A stretch of 64,000 nucleotides of DNA from Bradysia coprophila (lineage: Eukaryota > Arthropoda > Insecta > Diptera > Sciaridae). The stretch lies in assembly GCF_014529535.1 (NCBI RefSeq), contig NC_050738.1, positions 2,232,001 to 2,296,000 of the forward strand, in the 5' to 3' direction. The notes under the pieces were generated by a model. That model worked only from the letters and a program-made list of their open reading frames with translations, ran no database searches and had not been told where the DNA came from. Positions 33,634 through 44,919 of this stretch are shown one piece after another (the stretch's first letter is position 1; each line of letters starts with the position of its first letter). The position numbers and the translations under genes were made by a program.

Positions 33634-35092
33634 TTAATTTTTGCCGGTTAGTTTGTACCACATCTTATAAGCGGCAAAAATTTTTGCCATTCTTTTGCTT
33701 CTTCCCTGTCCAATTTCACTGTATTGTTTCACCGAACAGGCAACGATGAACACATATTCATTTTTGATCAACGTCCGACCTGCCATTTCCTCTGTGTATT
33801 TTGGCAGTGGCCAACTAATAGTCGCACAGAACTCCTGTAACCGGCCGATGACATTACCGAAAAAATTGGTGCTGATCAATTTGTCCAGAAGTGACAGCGC
33901 GGCCAAATTACTTGCATGCTCTTTGGACGTTCCAGATCCGTTGGCTGTAGAACAATCACACGAACAACCAAATGTTAAGCAAATTAAATTAAAGGAAAGA
34001 TTTTAATCGTTCATTACCATCCAGACCATTGACAACAACATGACACTGAAATATTGAATGTGAAGTCGATCGTATTCTGTACAAAGGTACGAGCTGTCGC
34101 GGACCAAGTATCTCTTCTAAGACCTTTACTGGCGGAATCGTCCGCTTGGCGTAAATGAATCTCTCGCCGAATATCTCGTTGCTCCTTATTTCATCGAATC
34201 GACTTTAGAGAGAGACAAAAAAGGAAAAATTAGTTCGCCTGCTATCGAAATCAACGACAAAACACAGTGTCGAGCTCCGTTATGTGGAGTTACACTTACG
34301 TTGAGCTGCAAGATGTTGTTGACATAAATTCATTGTCTGCCATCCAGACGTCCTGCCCACTCGTAGTGGTAAAATGTTCCACAGGAATTTCGCATTGATT
34401 GGGCGTCAAACAAATTGTCGGTGTCGTAATGGCAGCCATACTCGAAGGAAGTGGCTCGTTGTTCGAAATTTGATTTGTTGGTACTGAGTTCAGCGTCGAA
34501 TTTTGAGTTCTGTTCTCCTCGGTGGATCGGTCAAGAGGGCTATGCAAAGCGTTCGCTGATTTGGCGGAGTTGTCAGTTGGTGTCAAAGTATTTCTCACAG
34601 AAGCGGATGAATAAAGATTGAGCAAGGCCAAGGCTTCATCCGGTGCGTTGTTGTCCAGTGCAAAATTGAAGAATGTGGAAAAGTCACTGCAGTTGATTAA
34701 CGTGGCCTGAAATGAAATGGGAAAATTTTTCGATTCTTCTCCAATTTAGAGCTTTCAATGTCCATTGCACTCACAATTTCTTCAGTGACAAAATCAGGAA
34801 TTTGAGGACTGTTCGCTGCGGCATTCGACGTAAATTCAGCGGAATTCTGCTCAGTAGTATCGGTTGTAACATCCGATGTGACTCGTTCCGTCTCGTTCAC
34901 GCCTTTAATCATGTAAATATCATGCGATCCATCATCACCGCTTTTGACTTTCTTAAAAATTGTCTTCAACGGAACTTTCTTTTGTTCCATCATCAGTTCG
35001 GCTTTCTTCGCTTTGACCACATTCCTTTTTTGGATCTTTTTGATTTGGTTTTTTGGTTGCCGTGGGCGCAATACTCTTTTCACACTGTCCAT
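33634..35092 (-). CDS. Double dsRNA-binding-domain protein (406 aa), R2D2/Loquacious/Blanks-like
   Basis: Exons on the minus strand: 35092-34775, 34706-34300, 34202-34018 and 33944-33634; GT-AG introns, continuous frame. Seen: a basic N-terminus (many K/R in residues 1-60), a Ser/Thr/Asn-rich middle (about 107-240), then two dsRBD-like modules. The first (about 262-325) holds PPVKVLEEIL, FQCHVVVNG, GSGTSKEHAS and AALSLLDKL; the second (about 334-402) holds YVFIVACSV, GQGRSKRMAK and IFAAYKMW. The G-x-G-x-SK-x2-A core that binds the dsRNA groove is good in both, so RNA binding is likely; the exact family is not settled. Partners or nucleases of small-RNA pathways are the obvious candidates. Head to head with maf-S, start codons about 700 bp apart. 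Confidence 0.85.
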
Positions 35093-35790
35093 GTTGAGAT
35101 TACGCGCGCAATATTGTGATGTTCAATCCGATAAGAATTCTTTGCACAAATGCAAAATTGTCGGTGTATGCATTGAATGAGCGTCCAATCTACGATAAGA
35201 CGAAAATAACTCAGCTTTCATTCGATGCGGGTCAGATCGAAATAATGCTGAAGTGTCACACGTAACCTTGTTGAGACCTTTCAGGGTTGCTGCATTGATC
35301 ATGGAAGGATATTGTTGCGAAATGCAAGGCTGGGTACGTGATGTTCGTTTGTTTGTTCGACTTCTGTTACTCATTTTCATAAAATAGGTTGATCATGAAT
35401 ACATTCCACTTCTCCACCAAAACCTTTCAGTCACTTCTCTACCAAAACCCTTCAGTGGTAGAACATCGCGCTTTAAATTCAAATACTTAAACTGAACGAC
35501 GCCTCCTGTCTCGATTTTATTCAACGAAACTGGTCGACATTGGCCGATTATTATGACGTCTCCAATGTCAAAACACGAATATTACGCACAACATCGTCTA
35601 TTACATCGAATATAATGATTTCAAGGGAACATGACTCGGCAATTTTAGATTTTCTCGATTCAATTCTTTGTGTTTCTACGTTTTACGGCAACAAAATCAA
35701 CCCTGGAGGCGAAATATCAAATGCCACAAGAAATAAAACGCGAAAGAAAGGTGCCGCTGGTAATTATACATAAAATGACCGATAAAAAAC
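35093..35790. promoter_or_regulatory. Shared upstream region between the dsRBD gene and maf-S
   Basis: About 700 bp between divergent start codons, so promoters of both genes must lie here or in leader introns. Its right half (from about 35560) recurs upstream of the second maf-S copy (from about 62172), so it travelled with the gene. The short frames within it (35123-35380 minus, 35540-35773 plus) are unconvincing as proteins. Confidence 0.5.
35631..35640 (+). promoter_or_regulatory. Possible CNC-Maf (ARE-like) site
   Basis: ATGACTCGGC fits the antioxidant-response pattern RTGACnnnGC recognised by CNC/small-Maf heterodimers. It is 151 bases upstream of the first possible maf-S ATG and is conserved in the second copy. 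A 10-base match of this kind is weak on its own. Confidence 0.25.
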
Positions 35791-36338
35791 ATGGACCAAC
35801 CATACGCGTTGATCGTAAACAAAACAAAACTGTTTACGGTGAAAGCGTTCACCAATTGGTCTATGTCATTCGTACACACCCAGCCTACAAAATCCGAAAT
35901 ACCATTCCAGGCACCCCTATCGCCGTGTCCCATTCCAGACATCTCCGACGATGAGTTAATTTCGATTTCGGTGCGTGATTTGAACCGTACATTGAAACTA
36001 CGCGGTTTGACTCGCGACGAAATTGTTCGCATGAAACAGAGACGACGAACATTGAAGAATCGCGGATACGCGGCCAGTTGCCGAATCAAACGGATCGAGC
36101 AGAAGGATGAACTGGAGACGGAAAAGACTCAGGTAGAAGACACGAATCTTGGAGTTGAGTACATTTTGCTGACATTTTCCGAACTACAAATTTTATCTAG
36201 GAATGGCACGATATGGAAGCGATGCAGGATGCCAATGAACACATTCGTACGGATACTGAATTGTGGCGGCGCAAGTATGAGTCGTTGAAGAAATTTGCGA
36301 TTACAAACAAGATTGCGATACCAGCCGAATTGGAGTAG
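35791..36338 (+). CDS. maf-S: Small Maf bZIP transcription factor, copy 1
   Basis: Nuclear bZIP factor that pairs with CNC proteins (Cnc/Nrf2) on antioxidant-response elements. Exon 1 to 36132, intron 36133-36200 (GT-AG), exon 2 36201-36338 (TAG). Seen: [20 protein letters not shown] (extended homology region), [18 protein letters not shown] (basic region with the Maf-type tyrosine in NRGYAASCR), then a short heptad zipper continuing in exon 2 ([16 protein letters not shown]...) and the small-Maf end IAIPAELE. No transactivation domain, as expected. The first in-frame ATG (35791) gives 159 aa with an unusual N-terminus; the ATG at 35863 gives 135 aa, nearer the usual length, and is my preferred start. 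Poly(A) signal at 36383-36388. Confidence 0.93.
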
Positions 36339-36382
36339 CCATGTAGTTCAAGTGTGGTCGAATGTAGCACCCATTTTGGGGC

Positions 36383-36388
36383 AATAAA
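36383..36388 (+). terminator. Poly(A) signal of maf-S copy 1
   Basis: AATAAA 45 bases after the stop codon. It lies inside the roughly 77-bp stretch (36344-36420) that is missing from the second copy. Confidence 0.65.
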
Positions 36389-36556
36389 ACTTTACTTTTA
36401 GTTCATTCGGTTGTCTTTATTACTGGTTTCATGGCAGAGACTAAGATAGGAAACATTGAGGCACAAAGGCACAAAAGCACAAAGGCACACGAAAGATTCA
36501 GCGTCTTCATAGTCAATTTGTGAAGTTCATTATGTCATGTTACACAGGGCATATTA

Positions 36557-36683
36557 TTGGTTAATTCATTTACCGAATTTGCAGAAATTTACCGCAAATT
36601 TACTGAATTTACCGAAAAGTAAATTCGGTAAATTTCGATAATCTTTGGTAAATTTCAGTGAATTCGGTAAATGAATTTACCAA
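36557..36683. mobile_element. Hairpin repeat of TTACCGAATTT words
   Basis: Left TTGGTTAATTCATTTACCGA and, inverted at the right, TTGGTAAATTCATTTACCGA form the ends; the interior repeats AAATTTACCG/CGGTAAATTT. It follows maf-S copy 1 and reappears after copy 2 (about 63940 to the window end), so it was present before the duplication. Confidence 0.7.
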
Positions 36684-37479
36684 CAATGGGCACCGATGTT
36701 TTGTTGCCTAGTCGGTTGTTGCATTGAGATAACAAAATTGTCATTTCGTTGATTAGATTAACTTATGTGACTTTCAAAAGTTGAATAAAAATTGCGAAAT
36801 TTATTTGAAACTGGCGAAATCAGAATTCAGTTTAATTTGAGAGCGTGAACGTTGAACATTCTGCTTGAAGATAGAAAAACAGCGAACTTTCGGCTATTTA
36901 GATAACGGTAACGGTCGTCGTTGATATTATATTTGAACATTGTTGCAACGAAATATTTCTAGGTGCCATTGAAATAGCCATTTATGACGACAAATACTTT
37001 GATCAATGTGCGATGGTAAGTGGAATTGTGCTCCTTGTTTGTTATCACCTGAAACAGTAGAAGGAATCGATGAACGCTCTAAGGTCTGACATAGTGATTG
37101 TTAAAACTATAAGGGTAGCAGAACTGGTTTAAATCTCAAAATACGTTTATTCCGTCAGTGTTACAGTTAGGATGTCCTTGCCGTTTCTGAAAGCACAGTC
37201 ATTATGCGAAATTGAAGCGATTTTTCGAAGTAGATTTCATGTACGTCCGGGGAAAATAGGGTCTTATTGGGTTTAAAATTCATCCTCAGTGGGATATGTG
37301 AAGTTGTAGTTTTCAAGCGGAAAATGAATGAAAACGGCATCGGGGAATCTGGCACACGCGATCATAGTATGCGTCCTTTTACTACATGTAACGAAAAGTC
37401 ATGACTGTGCCAGATTCGCCCATTAGAGGTGAATCTGGCACACCATCAATTTATATGGTGTGCCAGATTACCCCACGCC
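36684..37479. other. Intergenic, no gene seen
   Basis: AT-rich with no supported gene. From about 37340 a GTGCCAGATT(C/A)(C/G)CCC word and its inverse recur, merging into the repeat that follows. Confidence 0.4.
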
Positions 37480-37995
37480 ATGAAAACTCACACTTTTTCT
37501 AATGTTTCTCGAGGTACACGAAACGTACATGGTCGTCATTAGAAAGGTAATTTTATGTTGTTTCAGGGCAAGTAGGGGATTATGGGGGTTTCAAAGCGTC
37601 CACGATGAAATATGAAAAGTTGAAATGTTTAAGTGCTCACATTCATTGTAGATGCTTCCAAACCCCCATAATACCCTATTTGCCTTGAAACAACATAGAA
37701 TTACCTTTCTGACACCCCACACTACCATGTACGTTTCGTGTACCTCGAGAAATTTCAGTAGGAAAAGTGTGAGTTTTCAGTCATTTTTCGGTTGAAAACT
37801 ACAACTGCACATATCTCAGTGTGGATGAGTTTTAAACCCAATAAGATCCTATTTGCCCCGGAAGTACATGCAATTACCTTTATAATGACACCCCACACGA
37901 TCCTGTGCAGCACGTGTAACTTTAGAAATTTATGAGGAAAGTGCACGTTTCCGGTTATTGATCGCCTCCAACCAGCCACATATGTTTCGAAGTAT
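37480..37995. repeat. GTACGGCTCGTGTACC family, palindromic and tandem copies
   Basis: 37480-37625 and 37630-37780 are inverted copies of the same unit (AAACGTACATGGTCGTCATT against ACTACCATGTACGTTTCGTG), forming a long imperfect palindrome. A further direct unit follows at about 37870-37970, roughly 170 bp later. Same family as 31801-32880. Confidence 0.65.
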
Positions 37996-38027
37996 TTTTT
38001 TGATTTTGCCATTTTGGCTAGGGAGCA

Positions 38028-38867
38028 TTTTGGCATTTTGGAGGTGCATCGAACAGTGGCTGATGCTGTACTAGCTTTTGATATATTGAAAGGAAACATA
38101 ACCGACGATCTGATTTCTTCAAAGTTTGTTTACAATGAAAGTTTCTTATAATTGCTTATAATTTTCGAACGTCTACGTTGCGGATTCTAGTCGAACCGCG
38201 AAGATCTATAGTGAATACTTAGTGAATTAGCCAATTGATCGGTTGATAAGACTTATGAATGAACATAAAACGACGGTGATGAAGTACAATGACAGGAGTG
38301 CGTTCAAAACGAGATATTACGAAGAATATGGTTTTTAGTTCTAGTTTTTATCAGTCGATTGTTTTAAAAATTAGACGAATTGCTCGAACTGTGATATTGT
38401 AACGATGTGATTATTGTAAATTATTATTATTCAGCCAGTTTTTTGGCGGTGTCAATAAATTCATTCATTCATTATTTTCAAATGTTCACCTGTGTCTACA
38501 CAAAATTACCCTTGCACTATAAACGTAAGAATAAATTAAATAATTGAACTTTTTCGGACTGAAACATTTGTTGATTAAGTGGTTCTTAAAACAGTTTATT
38601 TTGCTTTACTTGGGAAATATCGTGCATAATCGCAGGTGGTCCTTATTAATTAAAGGAGTGATTTCATTGTCAACTATTGAATGTACGTCAGGTGCATTTG
38701 TTATATATATTGTGAGCATAACAGCACACTACCACAAACTTTGTGGCACTAAGTAATTTTAAGCGTTAATGGGACGGTCCAACTGCACAGTAGCACAGTG
38801 TGGCACGCAATGTTATTAGGTGTGAGAAGAAAGCGTATACGGGGAAAGGTTTCAAAATTCAAGTGCA
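38028..38867 (+). repeat. Duplicated 3' end of a non-LTR retrotransposon plus downstream flank (copy A)
   Basis: Nearly identical to 50040-50863. It starts at TTTTGGAGGTGCATCGAACA inside the RT-protein C-terminus, runs through the 3' UTR to (ATTC)n at about 38475, and continues about 390 bp beyond. As the match extends past the element's likely 3' end, this is a segmental copy or 3' transduction rather than two independent insertions. Confidence 0.7.
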
Positions 38868-39009
38868 GACACAGAGGCGTTGTAAACTAGTCTATCAAAA
38901 ACTGTACATTAATAAAGACTCTTATTAGCATTACAGTGGTATAGCAATATTGGTCATCATTGGTCATCATCATTCACTAAACAGTAAACCCGTTTCATTC
39001 AATTCATCC

Positions 39010-39957
39010 ATTGACCAGGAATCGCCGAGTTAATTTTTGGCCATTGAAATACGTGTAAAACCGCAGTCGATGATCGTCTATCACTGTTACCTGAGTAAAT
39101 TTGATCTAGACATTGCGCTGAAACACTATCAACGTATCAAATTCATCATTGAACGGTACCGTTTTCACAGAATTCTCGTAATTGGAGATTTTAACATACA
39201 TGACATTATTTGGACATCTGATGACGACGACGAGAATGTGTTTCACACATCAGTGGAATCGAATTTCTTGGAACAGATGATAAGCCTGCCGTTATGTCAG
39301 TTATCGAACATCCGAAATAGAGCATCAAACGTACTGGATCTGTGTGTTTTTAAATAGTCCTAATGAATTTAGATTAAGTAATGACCTTCATACGATTATT
39401 GAAGAAGCGCAACAGGATCCGAGTCACGTTCCGTACGAAATTAATGTAGAGTTTTCTGGGACTACGCCAACATAGACGGAGTTCGTTACGATGTACCAGT
39501 ATAAACGTGGCCATTACGAGAGAATGGCTTGTCAATTAGACGGAATCAATTTCCAGCACGAATTTAACATCAGAGATGTAGATTCAGCCTACGATTTTTT
39601 CCTCAACACGATGAAAATAACCTTCAAAAAGTATTCCAATAAACCGAAATGGTGGTCTCCTTTGTTGCAATGTTTGAAAAATCGACGAGATAAATGTTAA
39701 AAGAAAGAATGGACTCCACACAACGACTGAATATGAAGAAGCGCTGAAAGCATTTAATGATGAAAACGACCGTCGATTCAATGACTATATCCGTAATACA
39801 CAAGAAAACATCGCATCTAATCCAGCTGAATTTTGGAAATTCGCCAAGTTGAGTGGAGGAGTCGAGAGGTATCCAGACGAAATGCATTACAATGACAGAA
39901 CTGGTAAACCAGGGGAAGAAATTGCCGATCTTTTCGCTGAATATTTCAAATCATAGA
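39010..39957 (+). mobile_element. Non-LTR retrotransposon, endonuclease-side fragment (decayed)
   Basis: 39037-39357 encodes part of an apurinic-type endonuclease: ILVIGDFNIHDIIW and a terminal ASNVLDLCVF match the catalytic GDFN and closing strand of the EEP fold in LINE ORF2. Frames near 39491-39700 and 39700-39955 continue the linker before reverse transcriptase (KPKWWSPLL, NPAEFWKFAKL, EIADLFAEYF). Stops and frame shifts break it. The end meets a TAGA tetranucleotide run at 39954-39968. The matching RT domain lies at 49.2 kb, so it may be the other end of one element interrupted by later insertions. Confidence 0.75.
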
Positions 39958-40281
39958 TAGATAGATAGAAACATACAGAGTAAGTTGAAGGATTTTGATT
40001 GTTTGGAAAGAGTCAATTTGGTGCATTTTCTATGAAAAGTGACCAATTTCAAAACGATGTATATGTATCTCCGGTAATTTTAAACCTACATAGTCGAGTG
40101 ATAGCTCGTTTTGCTCGTATTTGAAGCGAGAATATGATAGAATAGGTTTTGTGGTGATATAGACCAAAGAGTAGAAACTCAAATCTTCGGCTATACATAG
40201 TTGGCGCGTCTCAAAAAAATTTCTTCATTCTTTTCTTGGGGATTAGACTGCGTCAAGTCCTCCGCTATCGCTCCGGACATG
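39958..40281. other. Spacer with short (TAGA)n, no gene seen
   Basis: A short tetranucleotide run, then unclassified sequence up to the foldback element. Confidence 0.4.
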
Positions 40282-40436
40282 ATTATCAAACTCCTACTCC
40301 AGGAAGAGGGTGAGTCTTTCATCAGGTAATATAGTTCTCATCATTTTGATCATTTCTAAAGTGGCGATATCGTTCTGTTTGAGAATCCGATAGTGCTGCC
40401 AAAATACGAAAAATAGTGTTTCTTCAGACATTGTGA

Positions 40437-40570
40437 GTAAGGCTTGAATTCCACTTACCAAAAATATACTCCGTGTGAGAGATAAACTTGAATTTTTAAA
40501 ACTTCAGCTTTATTTACTTAGCTCGCTCTCACACGGAGTACTTTTTCTTGAGTGGAAACCATACTTAAGT
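40437..40570. mobile_element. Hairpin MITE ending TACTCCGTGTGAGAG
   Basis: TACTCCGTGTGAGAG and its complement CTCTCACACGGAGTA lie around a ~50-bp loop, with outer CTTGAATTCCACTTA / TTGAGTGGAAACCATACTT arms. A related half (ACTTAAGTATGGTTGCCACT, AGTACTCC) occurs near 52260. Confidence 0.65.
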
Positions 40571-41247
40571 ACATGGTGGTTTGCAAATGTTGCCCCAGAT
40601 GAAAAACTCGTGTTAATCGGCACATTTTGACTTTCCAGACCCACCAGAACACAACAAAATTTTGCAATCGTCGGAGCATTGAATTTTACACAAAAGACAT
40701 GTTGGTGGTGATGGTGGTAGTAAATCATTATCGATAACTAATAGCTATCAAAATGTCTAAATTCGATCACTACCAAAATTTCGATATTTTCATATAATTC
40801 AGAAATTTCATGATAATTTTTGCCAGATTTTCTGTGTGTTGTACTTGAATTTTTGATGTAAAATTTACAAATAGTCAGTGCACCACAAAACCGAAAACAT
40901 CTCGGTTTCAGGGACCAATGACTCACTTTTCTCCCTTTTTTCAACTATTTTCAACATCTGAAAAAGTGAGAAACTTTCGAACTTTTGCTCGATTTCTCAC
41001 TTATTTCAACTATTTTGAGAGCGGAATACTTTTATCAGTTGTAATTGACTGAAGTGAGTCTAGAACTAAATTTTGAAGCGAAATTATAAGAGAAATTGAA
41101 GCAATGAAATTAAATCTGAAATAATGAGAGCCTTCATTCCCTTTTTTTTTAATCAATGAAAAAAAAGATTAGAAATTAAGTTAGAATGGTACATTTCTAA
41201 GGAAAAATGTCTAGCACCTTACAATAACATTAAACCAGAGTTTTCGC

Positions 41248-41572
41248 AATTGAGTTACAAACAATTTTTTTTTTTTATCGATGGAGAACCTAATTATAAG
41301 ACACTTTGTCTTGTATCATATGCCAAAAAAAGTTAAAACTTTTTTTATAAATTATTTTGAAAGTCACTAAAAACACGAAAATTCGAATCGAAATACAAAA
41401 TTTTTTGATGACATACTGTATTTCTATTCGAATTTTCGTGTTTTTAGTGACTTTCAAAATGATTTATAAAAAAAGTTTTATTTTTTTTTGGCATATGATA
41501 CGAGACAAAGTGTCTTATAATTAGGTTCTCCATCGATAAAAAATTAAAAAAAAATTTGTTTGTAACTCAATT
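41248..41572. repeat. Near-perfect 325-bp palindrome
   Basis: Left arm from AATTGAGTTACAAACAA through TATCGATGGAGAACCTAATT, ATAAGACACTTTGTCT and CACTAAAAACACGAAAATTC is mirrored on the right with few mismatches; the central loop is only about 15-20 bases. A transcript would form a roughly 150-bp duplex. Confidence 0.85.
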
Positions 41573-42003
41573 CCACTACTTATTTGCATCCTTGGAGATT
41601 TGACTATTTTTGTTGTTTTTGGTCACTTTTCCACTTTTTTAAATTAAATTTTCTGTGGAATCCCTGCGGTTTTGAAAAGTCCGCGCGTGTTCGAAAAATT
41701 CAATGTTTTGACTTCATCTTTTGTGTTTTTTATCTACGGCAACTTCTACGGACCTCCATGTATTTTATGCACAATGCCCACAGGAGACTTTTGTTCAGAT
41801 TTACTGAAGCGACTATGTTTTTTTTTCGTATTTTGGCAATGTAGAGCTGTAATATGACCATAAAACTCATTTTTCACCTTTGGCAGCACTATCGTATCCT
41901 CAAACAGAGCGATATCGCCACTTTAGAAATGATCAAAATGATGAGAACTACATTACCTGATGTAAGACTCACCCTCTTACAACTGGAGTAGTAGTTTGAT
42001 AAT

Positions 42004-43177
42004 TAGATTCAGCCAAAAATATTTTTGAATCAATAGATTGTGGATTTGAGCACTATTTCGCAGGAGTCTCAATGATTGACGCTGTCGGCAAGTCGGTCAC
42101 TTCTGTCACTTCACCGAACAATATTTTCATGGACATGTGATCGAAAATTTAATTTCTTAACAAATGATTTTCATTTTTAAATTTCGTATCTTAAAAGACC
42201 GACTCGAAGGCAGTGCCATCGCTGATTTTTGCGGTAGTGACGATAACAATTTCCACAATCTATGAAGAATTTAATTTTTAGAATTTAGAATTAGAAATTG
42301 TAAACTTTAATCAGGTCCATTCAAACATTTACATAAAATTCGTATGATTTTATCCGGTTTGGTGCGCAAACAGTTCGTATGCGAGCGCATACATTCGTAT
42401 AGTACAAAACACTGTAAGCACTGATGTTTGTGCGAATGCAAATGTTTTTTGTTTCGTGAACATGTCTTTGTACTCTGTAATGCATTTGGTGTAAATCGAT
42501 ATCAAAGCTGTTAATATGTAGTGTACGGCAATTGAATCGAATATTATTGTTAATTTCACGCAACAAATTAAAATATCTAATTCTAGTAAAAACAATTCAG
42601 ATGAATATTGCAATAAAAGTCAATCACGAGTCAGACTTTACATGGTTTATCCACATTATTTTAAATCAAACGGACGTACTTAAACGGCTTATCGGTAATG
42701 TGTAGAAGCCATGAAATTTCATTGCTACACATTTGAACATTCGTAAGGCTTTATCGGGTTTACCGTGCGCAAACTGTTCTAATGCACATTCGTAAGCTTT
42801 TACACTGCAATGTCGTTTATGCTTTCTCCAAAAACTGGATTTCGTTTAATTCTTTGATAATAGATCATTTTATCTTGCTTCCACTTTAAATTATCGTAAA
42901 AAAAATTCTGTAAACGCAGAATTGTTCTATTTTGTATAAAGAATGTAATGAAATTATAAAAATTTTGTGTCTGTTTCCCGATTAATTGTGTGATTTTTTC
43001 TACACCATTTTTTGGACTTAAAAGTCCAGGTAAAATAAAAATTTTGACACCATGTTTTTTTTGTGTACAGATTCAGAGATGACTCGTTTTCGTTGTATGA
43101 GTTAAAACATACAATACAAACAATCCTAAGCGGTAGCTCGTATCACTAAAGCCTCCAAATTTTACACTTGTCAATTT
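42004..43177. other. Intergenic repeats, no gene seen
   Basis: Includes two relatives of a word set ATTCGTA(T/A)G ... TTTATC(C/G)GGTTT ... GCGCAAAC (about 42340 and 42740) and a TGTTTCCCGA(T/C)TAATT segment near 42973 that recurs at 49132 and 54963. Confidence 0.4.
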
Positions 43178-43363
43178 CAAGGCTGTATACTTTGGGGAGG
43201 TCACGCAGATCGCCGTTTTATTAGATACGCGGGAACACACCTTTTCCATACAAACAAATTCACCAAAATTGAATTTGTATGGCGTGGTGAATTTTTTGTA
43301 TGAAACGTGGTGTGTAACCCGCGTATCTGCATCTGCGTGACCTCCCCAAAGTATACAGCCTTG
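43178..43363. mobile_element. MITE with perfect 8-bp target duplication
   Basis: Ends CAAGGCTGTATACTTTGGGG in inverted orientation, matching for about 33 bp (continuing AGGTCACGCAGAT). Flanked by GTCAATTT on both sides (43170-43177, 43364-43371). 186 bp, noncoding, hAT-like by duplication length. Confidence 0.87.
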
Positions 43364-43984
43364 GTCAATTTAGTGTTCATGCTAGGAGCAGTAATGTGAC
43401 TCTAGTTATAGGGCAGATAATACTCTAATGGTCATAAGTACATTATGATGAAAATAAATATGCATTTCGATCGTTAAGGTTTCTTCCAAGCAACGGTTAA
43501 GCCGAAGAAAATGAACCGAACACGAACCGATGTCATCCACAGAACCATAACCACAACTTATTTTTCATTTCACCTATTCATTTGATGATTTTTAGCCCCG
43601 TACGAAGTACTGGGGGCTTATAAGATTAATATGCCGTTTGTAACACGTCGAATTGGAAGCAGACAGTAAGGGCAAAGCATTTGGTTATGTTCATAGATGA
43701 CGAATCCGCAATAAAAAAAATGTCCGTCCGTCCGTCCGTCTTGAGTAAATCACAACCTTTTTTCAAAATTCTTTTTTTCCCGATTGGTATCGACAAAAGT
43801 AAGGTCAAGTTCGAAAATGGGCATGGTAGGGTCGGCCCCTCCAGAGTTAGGGCCCTATAGGTGTTTTTCAGTCTTTCGACGATATCTACCGAAATACGCA
43901 CGCAATAGCTGCTTGTGATATATCAAATGAAAGGTATTGACGAGTAGAACATTGTTTTTGGGTAAGATGCAACGTGGGCTTGTT

Positions 43985-44575
43985 GGGAGGGCTCAAAGGT
44001 CGTTACTCGGCCCTAAGTGTTTTTTGCACATAAATCGAGTAAATCTCATCCGATTTTGCTAGTTTTAGTTTTTTATGGAAGGTAATTGAATACCGAAAAG
44101 AACGTGGCGAAAAAAGTTTCAAATTTGGGCCCTTGCACTAAGGCCGCTACTCGGCCCTAAGTGTTTTTTGCACATAAATCGAGTAAATCTCATCCGATTT
44201 TGCTAGTTTTTGTTTCATTTGAGAGATAATTGAATGCCGAAAAGAACGTGGCGAAAAATGTTTCAAATTTGGGCCCTTGGACTAGGGCCGCTACTCGGCC
44301 CTAAGTGTTTTTTGCACATAAATCGAGTAAATCTCATCCGATTTTGCTAGTTTTTGTTTCATTTGAGAGATAATTTAATGCCGAATAGAATGATGGCAAA
44401 AAAAGTTTCAAATTTGGGCCCTTGCACTAAGACCGCTACTCGGCCCTAAGTGCTTTTTGCACATAAATCGAGTAAATCTCAACGGATTTTGCTAGTTTTT
44501 GTTTCATTTGAGAGGTAATTGAATACCCAATGGAAAGTTGGCAAAAAATTTTGGGTTTCTAAAATAATGTCGTAA
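43985..44575. repeat. Tandem array, four ~144-bp units
   Basis: Units begin near TACTCGGCCCTAAGTGTTTT; the CCCTAAG word recurs at 44011, 44155, 44299 and 44444, spacing 144-145. Each contains CACATAAATCGAGTAAATCT and TTTTGCTAGTTTT. Confidence 0.9.
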
Positions 44576-44919
44576 ATTGTTGGTTTTATTTGAAAGGTAC
44601 TTCGTACGGGCTTTCGTAATTGCGATATGCGCAATTTTAAAAAGGGATATATATTTTTACCCGTCTAAATTATTCTTTTAAATCAGCAAAATTATAGTTG
44701 TTATCTGCAAAATTATTAATTTTTGACTGCAGTTTTATTCCTTTTTCCAGCAAAATTATTTTTTCGACCGCAATTTTTTTTTTCTGCAAATTTATCTTTT
44801 TTACATCAGCAATTTTATTTTTTCTAACCAGCAAAATTATTAGATTTTTCTGTAATTTTCAGCAGCAAATTTTAATTTTGGTATCGGCAAAATTATTGAC
44901 TTGCAAGAAACAAAATTAT

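Larger units (their letters stand above)
40282..42003. mobile_element. Foldback element, 1.7 kb
   Basis: Inverted arms of about 130-150 bp: ATTATCAAACTCCTACTCC at 40282 and ATTATCAAACTACTACTCC read backwards from 42003, continuing through GAGGGTGAGTCTT, CTCATCATTTTGATCATTTC, AAAGTGGCGATATCG and ATAGTGCTGCCAAA. Contains a hairpin MITE (40437-40570) and an almost perfect 325-bp palindrome (41248-41572). No transposase frame. Confidence 0.8.

Noticed and set aside
35123-35380. 85-codon antisense frame upstream of the dsRBD gene
   Set aside because: No domain; likely leader or promoter sequence.
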